Shown here in pieces: positions 37,801 through 45,946 of a DNA stretch of 64,000 nt. Each line of letters begins with the position of its first letter. The first letter of the stretch is position 1. The notes below the pieces were generated by a model. The model was not told the origin of the DNA and made no database searches. It saw only the letters and a list, made by a program, of their open reading frames with translations. The stretch comes from Neomegalonema sp. GTDB lineage: Bacteria > Pseudomonadota > Alphaproteobacteria > Rhodobacterales > Rhodobacteraceae. The stretch covers positions 1 to 64,000 of the forward strand of contig NZ_JAQTXI010000015.1 in assembly GCF_028688855.1 (NCBI RefSeq), written 5' to 3'. The position numbers were made by a program, and so were the translations under genes.

Positions 37801-38472
37801 CGCGCCCTGAAGTTCCGGATTCAGGCCGCCGGGGGGGCGGCCGCCGATCTGGGGAAAGGGCTCCTCATGGAGGGAGCCGAAGCCGCGCTGTCGTCGCCCG
37901 CGGCCATGGCGGCGGCGACGGTCGTCCAGAATGCGGGCGCGCTCGGGCGTCTGTCCTCCGGCAGCGTCCCCTTCAGCTTCCGCAGGGAGTTCGAGGAGGT
38001 GACCAGGGGCGTGGTCTACAAGGAAGGCGAAGCGGTCGTGTCGCTGCTGCGGCGGCTCTGGTTGAATCCGGACAGCAACGACTGCCTCGCCGCCATGGTG
38101 ACGAGCCGCTGCGCGACGCTGACGATGACGCGGGATCTGAACGACAAGACTCTGAATTCCTTCGTGCGCCTGCTCATCGCCGCCAGGCTGGAGCAGGGAA
38201 AGGACGCCCGGGAGATTCTGGAGCAAAAGGATCTGGACGCCGCGCACCGGGCTCTCTTCGACTCAGCCATCTTCCCCCCCGCCGACAGGCCGAATGTCCA
38301 GATTCTGGAATCGACGGGCAGAATCAACATCGTGTCCCATAACTTCGTCCAGCCCATCTTCTCCGGGAGCAGCGCATTCTGGCTGGAGCTGCGGAGAGGC
38401 GCCGGGCAGGAGCCCGTCAGGACCCCGATCAAGGCGGCTCTGCTCGCTCCCTTGAGCTTTCTTGGTCTTTGA
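34816..38472 (+). CDS. Large helical hypothetical protein of operon B
   Basis: 1218 residues, AGGGAGA site before ATG 34816; 29 bp after the AAA+ gene. It starts with a beta-rich stretch (YSRTLVVMGRFRADRPED, GVFVFETGDSS) that faintly recalls the start of small contractile-sheath proteins, but I cannot support that assignment. Residues 100-650 are helical with charged segments, 600-700 are Ala/Glu-rich, and 860-1218 again mixed. Cysteines are few (about residues 977, 986, 1093 and 1099). No nucleotide-binding or catalytic motif. Size, abundance of helices and place after a Clp-type ATPase make it a candidate structural subunit or ATPase substrate. Confidence 0.8.
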   Translation: MSARLSPPEKYSRTLVVMGRFRADRPEDAGKKGVFVFETGDSSADGALSAADVFSKLKPELRLLDDSSVWVDDVGFYALRMKAPGTAAEEGSAMEVSPNSVLLDQARGAGGATDASRAAFGGLLAQDMIRDLDVTARFSGSTFPKALLELAHRYLNVDVNRLLGTSLIGAGIDDLFRDDPIVTGRILQLLLAFEADAPAARKALRAALEAFGLEGRDAAERSRKIDAIAASVESLRGQLEGDPRNKSWDQIVGVAPQLNLPWVEDLSKGDPAYRVDLGDVGIPVGGSLRDAYVLYRKSADNLHKFVRAPSLHSYVFLWLMSKYAEMQEGKPGVVAKAVHRRGVEGAGRKRVFGETPEDAKRRKGIAERAASERIEQLSDSLKVFAPSLLTDIRDVVAIDNRFTRADLNDRLAQLFVTLSSSVSGPIAEALSKARTVIGSYGAVYQKLVDALNSGEARFWTADAMAARIDGIGDSRHRETLAAAVEALRAAFAETPAQEAAAAEESPEAAQRREDARRRRIRGATLDAFAAAFGDASIRGLAENLEEGRKDGEETESQKQIREMRALYRAGGLISEHMGEVAEAAAAASVPPAAAVAEGKITKKGEESLRRAAESAAANPPPTRFLMPAEITERIPPGKEFVADLHNDAGEVIGRLTGSRSEGAEILFREDAPGLDGEDPLKDVKLVFREGDVSPADPLKDEPILLKEIDPDGRVISALEERKIRAESGLSAAEIGERLARYGEMREALRRIYTGSGQGALSGGARAEFERGMRALTLGEFIAAAPDGQSRLGRPTISESLKLLMDVVQVIGARAHENPDLAKPRPDQGSAEALGPLKDGDPEAALNLSTYFRLPSGPDSALDGERMITQVMAYHRYLTDSVQNVSTYLQDLADLKGIADAASGARLVVINRTLDEYVAEAVLGGEVLTHGLHAATLYLTHAARAAGSGWGQFGDFFAYNYTKKQQASGLSCPMVISAEADVLEACPFPVAALGGLRALKFRIQAAGGAAADLGKGLLMEGAEAALSSPAAMAAATVVQNAGALGRLSSGSVPFSFRREFEEVTRGVVYKEGEAVVSLLRRLWLNPDSNDCLAAMVTSRCATLTMTRDLNDKTLNSFVRLLIAARLEQGKDAREILEQKDLDAAHRALFDSAIFPPADRPNVQILESTGRINIVSHNFVQPIFSGSSAFWLELRRGAGQEPVRTPIKAALLAPLSFLGL

Positions 38473-38495
38473 GACCCCATCTCTGGAGAACGACC

Positions 38496-39476
38496 ATGTC
38501 CTTCGTGCTGCATGACGAACGCAACGAGCTCACCAACAAGCTGAACAGCTTCTGGGTCCATCTGCCTTTCTCGATCGCCGCCAACAACGACGTTCATCTC
38601 AGGCATAGCGGATCGAACGACGGCGTCGGCTTTCGGGTGGCCGTCCTGATCGACGGCGACGCCCGGACTCGCCCGCCGCCGCCGACCGACACCGAGGTCA
38701 GCGCCGGATCGCACCAGCTCACGATCTCCCACAAGGACCATGGGACGCTGAAGTTCGGCGATCTGATCCATGAGGGCCGCATCAGCGTCACGCGCAACGG
38801 CGAATGGGCGGAGCTGCGCCTTTTTCGGGGCGTCACCACCATGCTCCCGACCGCCTATCCGGAGTGGATCGATACGGCCGACTGGCGACGCATGCCCTTT
38901 CCCCCCGACAGGGACGGCAACCACTGGACGCGCAGATTCGCCTTCGGCGGAATCGACGGCGCCGTCTGCGACGCGAGCTGCGTCGAAGAAAACGCCCATG
39001 GCGACGCGGTGGCGGTTTCTCTGGTCCGGCGCATGGTGAGCAACACGATCTGCGCCGAATTGATGCGCATCGGCGCGCTGGATGGAAACGGCGTCGACAA
39101 GATGCCGAAGCTGGAGCTGAAGACCTCTGCGCCCAGCGGGATCATGAGCCTCCCGGACATGGAGCTGCTGACCGGCTCCGCCGGTTTCCCGGCTGACGGC
39201 TATGTGATGATCGCCGCCGGAGCCTTCGCCGCCATCAGCGCCGATTCCATGCTGTCCGACTGGGAGACCGTCGCCGATTCCGCCGACGCCAAGCGACGGT
39301 TGGCCCGGATCGTCTGGGCTCCTGAAAACATGGGGCAGAACGACGGGCGCCTGCTGCGCAAGCTGAACAACACCCATGACAACAGCCGGAGCGGCGCCTT
39401 CGAAGGCAGGGGCATGAACACCGATCCGGTGGAGGTCCTGCATGTGCGCGCCGCTGGCGGCGGCCATATCGCCTAG
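38496..39476 (+). CDS. Hypothetical protein of operon B
   Basis: 326 residues. ATG 38496 follows GGAGAA; the frame extends nine codons further up without a site. The composition is unlike its neighbours: rich in Asn, His and Trp, with balanced beta strands (FWVHLPFSIAANNDVHLRHSG, YVMIAAGAFAAIS), suggesting a compact globular domain. HNDNS-type polar clusters near the end (LNNTHDNSRSG) are notable. No signal peptide, membrane helix or catalytic motif I recognise. The lower Ala/Arg content makes a genuine folded protein likely. Two strong hairpins follow the gene, so transcription may partly end here. Confidence 0.75.
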   Translation: MSFVLHDERNELTNKLNSFWVHLPFSIAANNDVHLRHSGSNDGVGFRVAVLIDGDARTRPPPPTDTEVSAGSHQLTISHKDHGTLKFGDLIHEGRISVTRNGEWAELRLFRGVTTMLPTAYPEWIDTADWRRMPFPPDRDGNHWTRRFAFGGIDGAVCDASCVEENAHGDAVAVSLVRRMVSNTICAELMRIGALDGNGVDKMPKLELKTSAPSGIMSLPDMELLTGSAGFPADGYVMIAAGAFAAISADSMLSDWETVADSADAKRRLARIVWAPENMGQNDGRLLRKLNNTHDNSRSGAFEGRGMNTDPVEVLHVRAAGGGHIA

Positions 39477-39521
39477 GGGGCTTCCGCCCTCGGGGACAGG
39501 AGACGCAGGCGATGGGAAGCG

Positions 39522-39576
39522 TCCGGTTCGCGAACCGGATCCCCGGAACAGGGCGGAGCCTCCATCGAGGCTCCGC
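39522..39576 (+). promoter_or_regulatory. Tandem hairpins inside operon B
   Basis: An 18-bp perfect palindrome TCCGGTTCGCGAACCGGA (39522-39539) is followed by a 10-bp perfect stem GCGGAGCCTC / GAGGCTCCGC with a 4-base loop (39553-39576). Both lie in the 239-bp gap between two operon B genes. They could be a palindromic operator plus an attenuator or 3' end. No T-run follows the second stem. Confidence 0.6.
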
Positions 39577-39715
39577 GACGAGAAGGCGGGCGGCGCCCCT
39601 GGCCCCTGCTGGAAGCGGCGACAGGACAGGGACGTCGCCTCTCCGCATCCCGCACATTCAGACCCGAACCGCTCCGCGAACTTCGCCGGAGCCGCCCCGG
39701 AAGGAGCTCCCGGAG

Positions 39716-41056
39716 ATGCCAGGCTTCATGATCGGCGAGAGAGGCTGGGAAAGCGACGAGGCGATTCTGACCTTCCGCCTCAACGGGCCGCCCCACGTCT
39801 CTCTGGCCGTTCCCGGCGCGGATTCCCGAGAGCTGCACGCACTGGCGGCTTCCCGGGCCAGAGGCCTGCTGAATCTCGGTCATGCGGCCGCCATCCAGCC
39901 TCTGGAGGTGAACGGAGTCACCACGGGCCATTCTCTGGCGGAGGCCTCGGATCCGAATATCGACGCTCAATGGATTCACGGACGCATCGCGCCTCCTTCG
40001 CTGCTGGACTGGCTCCATGCCTCGACGCCCAACCTCGCTCCTTCTACGGCGATCCTGTCGCAACGGGGCGAGAACCAGAGCATGGGGAGCTTCCTCTACG
40101 AACTGGTCGGCGGAGAGCGTCTGTTCGTCCGGGGCGCGGAGAAGGGCCTCGCCGCCCCTGAGCCGGGCGTCTGTCTGCTGCGGCCCGGCTGGATGACGAA
40201 CGGAAATTTCCTGTCGGCGGCGGCGGCGGAGATCGCCTGGCGGGATCCGCGGCTTCTCGGCTGGCGGGCGATCCCTCATGGCGACGGAAGGGTCGTCTTC
40301 GTGATCGCGGATCAGAAGCCTCTGGTTCTGGATCAGAAGGATTGGCGGTTCTTCGGCTCCCAGGAACCCGGAAAGCCCCTGAAGCTGCGTAGCGGAGGAC
40401 TGGGCTTCGCGCCTCTGCCCGAGATCGCCGCGGCGCTCTTCGGAGAGGCCGAACCCAAGGAAACGACGCTGTTTCCCAACGCGCCCGCGCCGCCGACTCC
40501 GCGCCTCGTCTCCATCTTCGGCCGGACGTGGCTGGCGGCGGAGACGATCCTGATCATCAGGCCGGAAGGGCTCTGGGAGGCGCAGATCGTGCTTGCGCCG
40601 CCGCCGTCGCCGCGGCCGCCCGTGCGGGAGGCCCGCTTTCTGCCCGCCCTCGTCGAGGAATGGACGGAGGGCGGCGGGGAGCTGCTCCTCAAGCCCCGGG
40701 ACGAAAGGATCTGGCGGATGGCCAGAGGGCCGCAGGAGCCCCTGCGCGCGCTCTGCCTGACGCCAGCCATGTCGGAGGAGCGCGGCGGGGTCTATCTGCG
40801 TCCGATGCGCGGCGACCCGCGGATCGTTCAGGCGCTTTCCGGCGAACAGCCCCTCGCGCTCGGCGCCCCGATGGCGCGCGACGAGAATCTGGAGGAAGGG
40901 AACATCGACGTCGCCCTGACGGGCGACGGTCTTCTGCTCTCGGCGGCGCAGAAGTCTGCGGTCTTCTCCCTGAGCGAGGGATTGACGGAGACGCAGGCCA
41001 GGAGCGTCAAGATCGCGGGATCGGTGGCCGTCAGCGGCGATCTCGACGTATCCTGA
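39716..41056 (+). CDS. Hypothetical protein of operon B
   Basis: 446 residues from ATG 39716, which has AAGGAG upstream. An ATG at 39512 in the same frame also has a ribosome-binding-like AGGAGA, but its 68-residue extension is Arg/Pro-rich and is coded across the two hairpins at 39522-39576, so it is disfavoured. The protein is beta-rich with many Trp and Pro (GWRAIPHGDGRVVFVIADQ, DWRFFGSQEPGKPLKLRSGG) and no membrane helix or enzyme motif. It ends 18 bp before the last gene of the operon and may act with it, for example as chaperone or immunity factor; that is inference from position. Confidence 0.75.
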   Translation: MPGFMIGERGWESDEAILTFRLNGPPHVSLAVPGADSRELHALAASRARGLLNLGHAAAIQPLEVNGVTTGHSLAEASDPNIDAQWIHGRIAPPSLLDWLHASTPNLAPSTAILSQRGENQSMGSFLYELVGGERLFVRGAEKGLAAPEPGVCLLRPGWMTNGNFLSAAAAEIAWRDPRLLGWRAIPHGDGRVVFVIADQKPLVLDQKDWRFFGSQEPGKPLKLRSGGLGFAPLPEIAAALFGEAEPKETTLFPNAPAPPTPRLVSIFGRTWLAAETILIIRPEGLWEAQIVLAPPPSPRPPVREARFLPALVEEWTEGGGELLLKPRDERIWRMARGPQEPLRALCLTPAMSEERGGVYLRPMRGDPRIVQALSGEQPLALGAPMARDENLEEGNIDVALTGDGLLLSAAQKSAVFSLSEGLTETQARSVKIAGSVAVSGDLDVS

Positions 41057-41074
41057 CGGAGAAGGGGGCGCTCC

Positions 41075-44000
41075 ATGGCCAAGATCGTCGTCAAAGGCGC
41101 CCGGATCGCCCTCAGGCCGAGCGGGGCGTGGAGCTGGTCGCCGCAGGCGGGCGAAGACCTCCTGATCGAGATCTCCGAAGCCGGAACGCCGGTCTCCGTG
41201 GGACAGGCCGCCGCCCCGCTGGCGAGCGCCGTTCTGGACGCCATCCGGCGGGAGGTCAGGGGGAAGGCCTATCATCATCTGCCGCAAGCGGCTTCCGGCA
41301 AGGTCGCTGCCGTGGACGCGACCTTGGATTCCGGAACGGAAACCGCCAGAATCAAGGTGGCGGAGACCGCGCTCGCGACCGACGCCACGACCGGCCGCTT
41401 CAAGATCTTCGTCGGTCAGCCTTCGGTGTTGGCGACGCCGACGGGGCCGGTCAGCGACCTCCAGACGATGCATGCGGGGACCTGGCGGATCGTCGATCCG
41501 AAACAGCGCCTGCTCTCAGAAGCGGAGAAAGATCCCGCAGCCCGGAGCGCGCCTTCGGCCGCCGCCCCCGTCCGAGCCGGGAGCCCCCCCACGCCCGAGC
41601 AGGAGGAGCCCGGGGAGGAGGAGCCCGGGGAGGAGGGGGAGCCGAAAACAGCGTTGCGGCTGCTGCTCTCGCTGACGGCGGGCGAAGACGAGCCGGGGAG
41701 GGAGGCCTCCCTCGGTCCGGAGCCGTTCTGGTCGGCGGGCGGCGCAAGGGATCCCCTCGCGGCGCTTCTGCAGGAGATGCGCCGCGCTGCGGAGGGCGAT
41801 CTCCTCGGGCTCTGGGGCTCCGTCCTTCTGAGGGAGCAGGCGCGTCTGCGGATCGAGATCCGGATCGCCCAACCCCAGGGCGCAGGAGGTCTGGCGGGCC
41901 GGTTCCATCGCGACGTCCGGGCCTCGGATCTTCTGGAGCGCGACGCCAAAGGCGTGGCGCGCCCTGCGCAGACGCCCCTGTCGGCGGCTCTGGAGGCTGT
42001 CGAGCTCGACCCGGCGGCTCCGGTCTGGATGAAGGTCTGGAGCCATGTCGTCACGGCACAGGATTCCTCTCTGGGTCTGGCGCGCATCGGCCTGACCTCG
42101 CATTTCGCGCCGCCGGACCAGAAAACCGTCATCGTCGCCCCGCCGACGCCCTCGGGCCGCGCGAGGATCACGACGCCGGGAATCGCCAGATCGGGAAAGA
42201 ACGCGCCTCCCGGAATCGCGAAGCCCTCTCCGGGCGTCCGCTTCGTCAAGGAGGCGGAGATCTTCGGCGACGACGAAGCGGGACGCGCCGAACGGCTGAT
42301 CGAGGCCCTGCCGGAAGGCGAAGGATGGATCCGTTTCGACTCGCTCCCCGACCCCGAGCCGGACGCGCGGGATTGGAGCCGGATCCGTCCGGCGCTGAAG
42401 CGCGCCTTCGTCATCAGCGAGATCCGGGACGAGAAGAAACGCCGCATCCGCCAGTGCGAGCCTCTTCCGGTGAAGCTGGCGGCGGAAAGCCCTCGTCTTC
42501 TGGCCCTCGCCGCTGCGGCGCGCGCTCTGGCGGAGCCCTATGAGCGGCTGCGGCGAAGCCATGACCAGCGCCTGGAGCGGGCCAATCTGGCCATGCTGCT
42601 CTGTCAGATGCAGCGCACCCGCAGCCTGGCCTCCACCGCCGTGAGCGAAGTCCTGGCCGGGCCCTTCAAGGAGCCGGACGCCCTGCTGGGGCGCTTCGAG
42701 GATCCCGAGGCGCGGGATCTCTCGAAGAAGTCGGGCGGCTTCATCCGCCTCGGCTCTCTGGAATGGGGCTCGGCGATCAGCGCGCCTCGTCTCTATCTGG
42801 CGCTTCACGCCGCGGATCTGCTGGAGCAGGGCCTGGCCTTCGGCGAGCCCGCCAGACGGTTCTTCTCCCTTCTCGCCGATCCCGCCACCGTCGCGGAGCA
42901 GGAGGCCGCGCGTCTGCGGCTCGGGCCTGCGGCGCTGGACTGGGCCAACTCCCTGTCCGAAGACGCGAAGCCCGGAGCTCTGGAGGCCGAGGACGCGAGC
43001 CAGGAGGAAAGCCGTCTGATCTGGCTTGCGCAGCTTCTGCGGCAACTGGAGCCCTCATGGTCGGCGCAGGCCTCGGCGGCGGCCTTCGGCGGCGAGATCG
43101 CCATGACGCTCAAGGGGATCGACGACCATCTCGCCCAGATGGCCGCCGTGCTGAGCGCAGGCTCCTTCTCGGAAAGGGCGCTCTGCGGCGAGCAGGCGCC
43201 CCGTCTTCTGACGAACGAGATCAGGAGGGCGCTGAACCTGGCGCTCGTCGAGCAGGGCGGATTTCAGGATCTGGCGGGGCTGATGGCCTATGCGCCGCTT
43301 CTGACCTTGATCAGGGATCCGGCGCAGGAAGGCCTGCAGAACGCGCTGCGTTTCAAATCCGCGCCCGGCGTCGTGCGCAAGATTCTGGAATGGCCGGAGC
43401 GGATGCTGCGGACCATCCTGGGGCTTGAGCGCAAGGAAGGATTCCAGCTGCTGCGGAGCGAGCGGTTCCAGGCCGCCTTGTTCTACATGCTGGCCTCCGG
43501 CTCCCACGAGGTCCGCAGTTGCGTCCAGAAGACGGCGGTGAGCCTGCTCCGCATCCGGATTCCCGGTTCGGACGCCCTGGAGAGCGAAAACATCGTCTGG
43601 TTCTCCTACGCCTTCGAGAAGACCCAGAAGTCTACGAAAGTCTCGGGGGAGAACTGGAGCTTCAGGGAGACGCGCCAGACTTTCTCCGCATCGATCGAGG
43701 TCAGCCTCCGGGGAGACGGGCTTGAGGCGAGTTCGACGAAGTTCGACCGCGCGCTCGACGGGTTCGGTCTGGCCTTCGCCGCGATGGGTCTGCTGCGCCG
43801 GATGACGGACGACGGCGCCAGGGACATGCTCGCCGAGATGGGAGAAGGCTTCGGAGAGATCGTGGCCATTCTGGAGATCTCCACGAATCGTCTGGGCGTC
43901 CGCGCGATCTCCTTCGGCGCGGACGTCTTCGGAGTCAGGGTCTCGCCGGCTCTGGCGAAAGGGGCGGCCAGGCTCATGGCGCAGCGGCTCTCCTTCGTGG

Positions 44001-45049
44001 GCGACGCCGTGGGAGTCGCCGTCAGCAGTTACAGGATCTGGAGGGACATCGGAGAAAAGCCCCTGTCCGATCTGTCCGTGGACATCCTCTCCGTGATCTC
44101 CAGCGGCGCGGGACTCGCCTCCTTCGTGTTGCTCGCCGCCGGAGGCCCCCTGTTCGGGATTCTCCTGACCATCTCTCTGGTGGTGGGGGCGGCTGCGCTG
44201 GTGACGGAAGTCTTCCAGGACGACCATGTTCCGGACGACGTCCAGAACTGCCTCGACGTCTTGCGGCGGCATGTGGGGGAGAGCTCCTTCGGGCGCAGCA
44301 ATTTCCAGCCGCAGACGAAGCAGCCTGCGCGCGAATGGAGGGCTTCGACATCCCCCTTCATCGCCAACAAGATCCTGCGCCCCTCTCAGGAGGAGGAGGA
44401 ATGGCTCGCGCGGGTGCTGGAGGCGCCGGATCGTCGGTCTGGAGACAACCTGAAGGGGCTCGCCTTCGCGACCGCCGCTCTGGAGACGAGAATCGAGCCC
44501 GCCGTCTTCAGGATCAACTTCACCGAGCGCCTGACCGAAAGCTTCCGCAACCTGACTCCGGAGACTTGCGGGAGCTGGCTCTCCCTGCCTCTCTCGATGC
44601 TCTGCGGGATCTCCGACCCCGTGATCCTCCTGCCTTATGGAGAGAAGGGCGAGGCGTCGATGCGGTTGCGCCTTCGCGGGTGGATCCACGAAGGCAAACT
44701 GCGGCTTGAAGGCGAAACCGAGGGGAGGATGCTCGGCGGCGGTTTCGGGATGCGGACAGCCTTCGCCGCTCCGACCTCGCAGGAGAAGGGTGCGCCCCTT
44801 GGAGCCCTCATCCTGCTGAATCGGGGAGCTTTCAGGAAGAAGGTCCAGATCGACATTCCTTTGGACAAGAGGACCCAAAGAGAGGTGCGGCTCTATCTCG
44901 CCTTGATGGATCCGGGCGAGGCGCGCGCCGAGATCCGGCTCCCGAGCGGCGGGACCGAAACCCTGTCGCGCCGAGAGCGGCATGATGTGAGCGCACAGGC
45001 CTTCTCGGTCTCGATCATCCCGAGGGGCGCCTATATCTCCGAGGCCTAG
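41075..45049 (+). CDS. Large protein with C-terminal hydrophobic hairpin, possible effector
   Basis: 1324 residues, last gene of operon B. The N-terminal 150 residues are beta-rich (AKIVVKGARIAL, FKIFVGQPSVLATPTGPVSD) and may be a carrier-type domain. A Pro/Glu tract (EEPGEEEPGEE) acts as linker near 175-190. A long helical middle follows. Near residues 998-1047 two hydrophobic segments (ILSVISSGAGLASFVLLAAG, LFGILLTISLVVGAAALV) form a hairpin, then a DVQNCLDVLRRH segment and a beta-rich end. This layout loosely recalls pore-forming VasX/BTH_I2691-type secreted toxins, in which a hydrophobic hairpin precedes a similar short helix. The assignment is tentative and no immunity gene is recognised. 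Confidence 0.78.
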   Translation: MAKIVVKGARIALRPSGAWSWSPQAGEDLLIEISEAGTPVSVGQAAAPLASAVLDAIRREVRGKAYHHLPQAASGKVAAVDATLDSGTETARIKVAETALATDATTGRFKIFVGQPSVLATPTGPVSDLQTMHAGTWRIVDPKQRLLSEAEKDPAARSAPSAAAPVRAGSPPTPEQEEPGEEEPGEEGEPKTALRLLLSLTAGEDEPGREASLGPEPFWSAGGARDPLAALLQEMRRAAEGDLLGLWGSVLLREQARLRIEIRIAQPQGAGGLAGRFHRDVRASDLLERDAKGVARPAQTPLSAALEAVELDPAAPVWMKVWSHVVTAQDSSLGLARIGLTSHFAPPDQKTVIVAPPTPSGRARITTPGIARSGKNAPPGIAKPSPGVRFVKEAEIFGDDEAGRAERLIEALPEGEGWIRFDSLPDPEPDARDWSRIRPALKRAFVISEIRDEKKRRIRQCEPLPVKLAAESPRLLALAAAARALAEPYERLRRSHDQRLERANLAMLLCQMQRTRSLASTAVSEVLAGPFKEPDALLGRFEDPEARDLSKKSGGFIRLGSLEWGSAISAPRLYLALHAADLLEQGLAFGEPARRFFSLLADPATVAEQEAARLRLGPAALDWANSLSEDAKPGALEAEDASQEESRLIWLAQLLRQLEPSWSAQASAAAFGGEIAMTLKGIDDHLAQMAAVLSAGSFSERALCGEQAPRLLTNEIRRALNLALVEQGGFQDLAGLMAYAPLLTLIRDPAQEGLQNALRFKSAPGVVRKILEWPERMLRTILGLERKEGFQLLRSERFQAALFYMLASGSHEVRSCVQKTAVSLLRIRIPGSDALESENIVWFSYAFEKTQKSTKVSGENWSFRETRQTFSASIEVSLRGDGLEASSTKFDRALDGFGLAFAAMGLLRRMTDDGARDMLAEMGEGFGEIVAILEISTNRLGVRAISFGADVFGVRVSPALAKGAARLMAQRLSFVGDAVGVAVSSYRIWRDIGEKPLSDLSVDILSVISSGAGLASFVLLAAGGPLFGILLTISLVVGAAALVTEVFQDDHVPDDVQNCLDVLRRHVGESSFGRSNFQPQTKQPAREWRASTSPFIANKILRPSQEEEEWLARVLEAPDRRSGDNLKGLAFATAALETRIEPAVFRINFTERLTESFRNLTPETCGSWLSLPLSMLCGISDPVILLPYGEKGEASMRLRLRGWIHEGKLRLEGETEGRMLGGGFGMRTAFAAPTSQEKGAPLGALILLNRGAFRKKVQIDIPLDKRTQREVRLYLALMDPGEARAEIRLPSGGTETLSRRERHDVSAQAFSVSIIPRGAYISEA

Positions 45050-45127
45050 AGGCTGTCTGCACCTGATGGTTTCCGGCGCGGAAGCCGCCGCATGCATGGC
45101 GCGCGGGGCGACCTCCGGCGCCTCCCC

Positions 45128-45946
45128 TCAGGGGTTCGAGGCGAAGGGAAAGCCGATGATCCGCATCTCTTCGGTTCCGGCGGCCCGGGTGCGCTCGAGA
45201 ACGGCGTGGATCTCCGCCGTGGCCCGGGCGGCCGCCTCCGCCAGCGGAACTCCGCAGGCCAGACGCGCGACCAGCAATCCGGTGAAGAGATCCCCCGTGC
45301 CGCAAGGCCGGATCAGCAGCCGCTCGACCGAAGTGCGGGAGATCTCGCCAGCCGACCAGGCCACCGACTCCACATGGCCCGGAACGCCCTCCTCCAGCAC
45401 GCAGCCCGTCACGACCGCGTCGATCTCCCGGCCGAAGGCGCGCATCGCCGTCCTGATCCCGGAGAGGCTCCGCGCCCTTTCCCCCGTGAGCAGCTCCAGT
45501 TCGTACTGATTGGGCGTGATCAGCGAAGCGAGCGGAACCAGACGTTCGCGGAAGACGGAGATCAGCTCCTCCTTCACGAAGGCCCCGAGGTCGTCGTCCC
45601 CCATGACCGGATCGCAGACATGCCGGATCTCCGGATGCCTCAGCCGCGCCCGCAGGATGAATTCGCTCACCACATGGGCCGTTTCCGGAGAGCCCAGATA
45701 GCCGCTCAGGATGATCGCGTCCCCGTCGACGAGCCCGCGCTCCTCGACGCCGCGCAGCAGATCCGCCACCAGATCCGCAGGCAGGATCCGCCCGCGCATG
45801 GTCGGATAATGCGGATGATTCGACAGAAGCGCCGTCGGCACGGCCACGACCTCGACCCCCTTCGCCTGCATCGGAAAGACGGCGGCGCTGTTGCCCACAT
45901 GGCCCCAGGACACCTGACTCTGAATCGAAATGACGCGCTTCATCAT
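45128..45946 (-). CDS. pdxY: Pyridoxal kinase
   Basis: 272 residues, normal for PdxY. It phosphorylates pyridoxal with ATP to pyridoxal 5'-phosphate in the cytosol (vitamin B6 salvage). Visible motifs: IQSQVSWGHVGNSAAVFPMQ at the N-terminus, LSNHPHYPTMRGRI, CDPVMGD (111-117), TPNQYELELLTG and the anion-hole/catalytic GTGD (216-219, Asp219). Its start overlaps the yggS stop by ATGA (45943-45946), so the kinase and the PLP carrier are translationally coupled. It converges with the end of operon B across 78 bp. Confidence 0.95.
   Translation of the reverse strand: MMKRVISIQSQVSWGHVGNSAAVFPMQAKGVEVVAVPTALLSNHPHYPTMRGRILPADLVADLLRGVEERGLVDGDAIILSGYLGSPETAHVVSEFILRARLRHPEIRHVCDPVMGDDDLGAFVKEELISVFRERLVPLASLITPNQYELELLTGERARSLSGIRTAMRAFGREIDAVVTGCVLEEGVPGHVESVAWSAGEISRTSVERLLIRPCGTGDLFTGLLVARLACGVPLAEAAARATAEIHAVLERTRAAGTEEMRIIGFPFASNP

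Noticed and set aside
34483..38247. 1254-codon minus-strand open frame
   Set aside because: Shadow of the large helical operon B gene; the plus-strand gene has a ribosome-binding site and continuity with its operon.
39512..39715. Longer N-terminus for the 39716-41056 gene
   Set aside because: The 68 extra residues are Arg/Pro-rich and are encoded by two perfect hairpins, which suits noncoding DNA.
24109..45049. Operon B as a type VI secretion system
   Set aside because: A Clp-type ATPase and a possible toxin are present, but no TssB, TssC, Hcp, VgrG, TssJ, TssL or TssK could be recognised.
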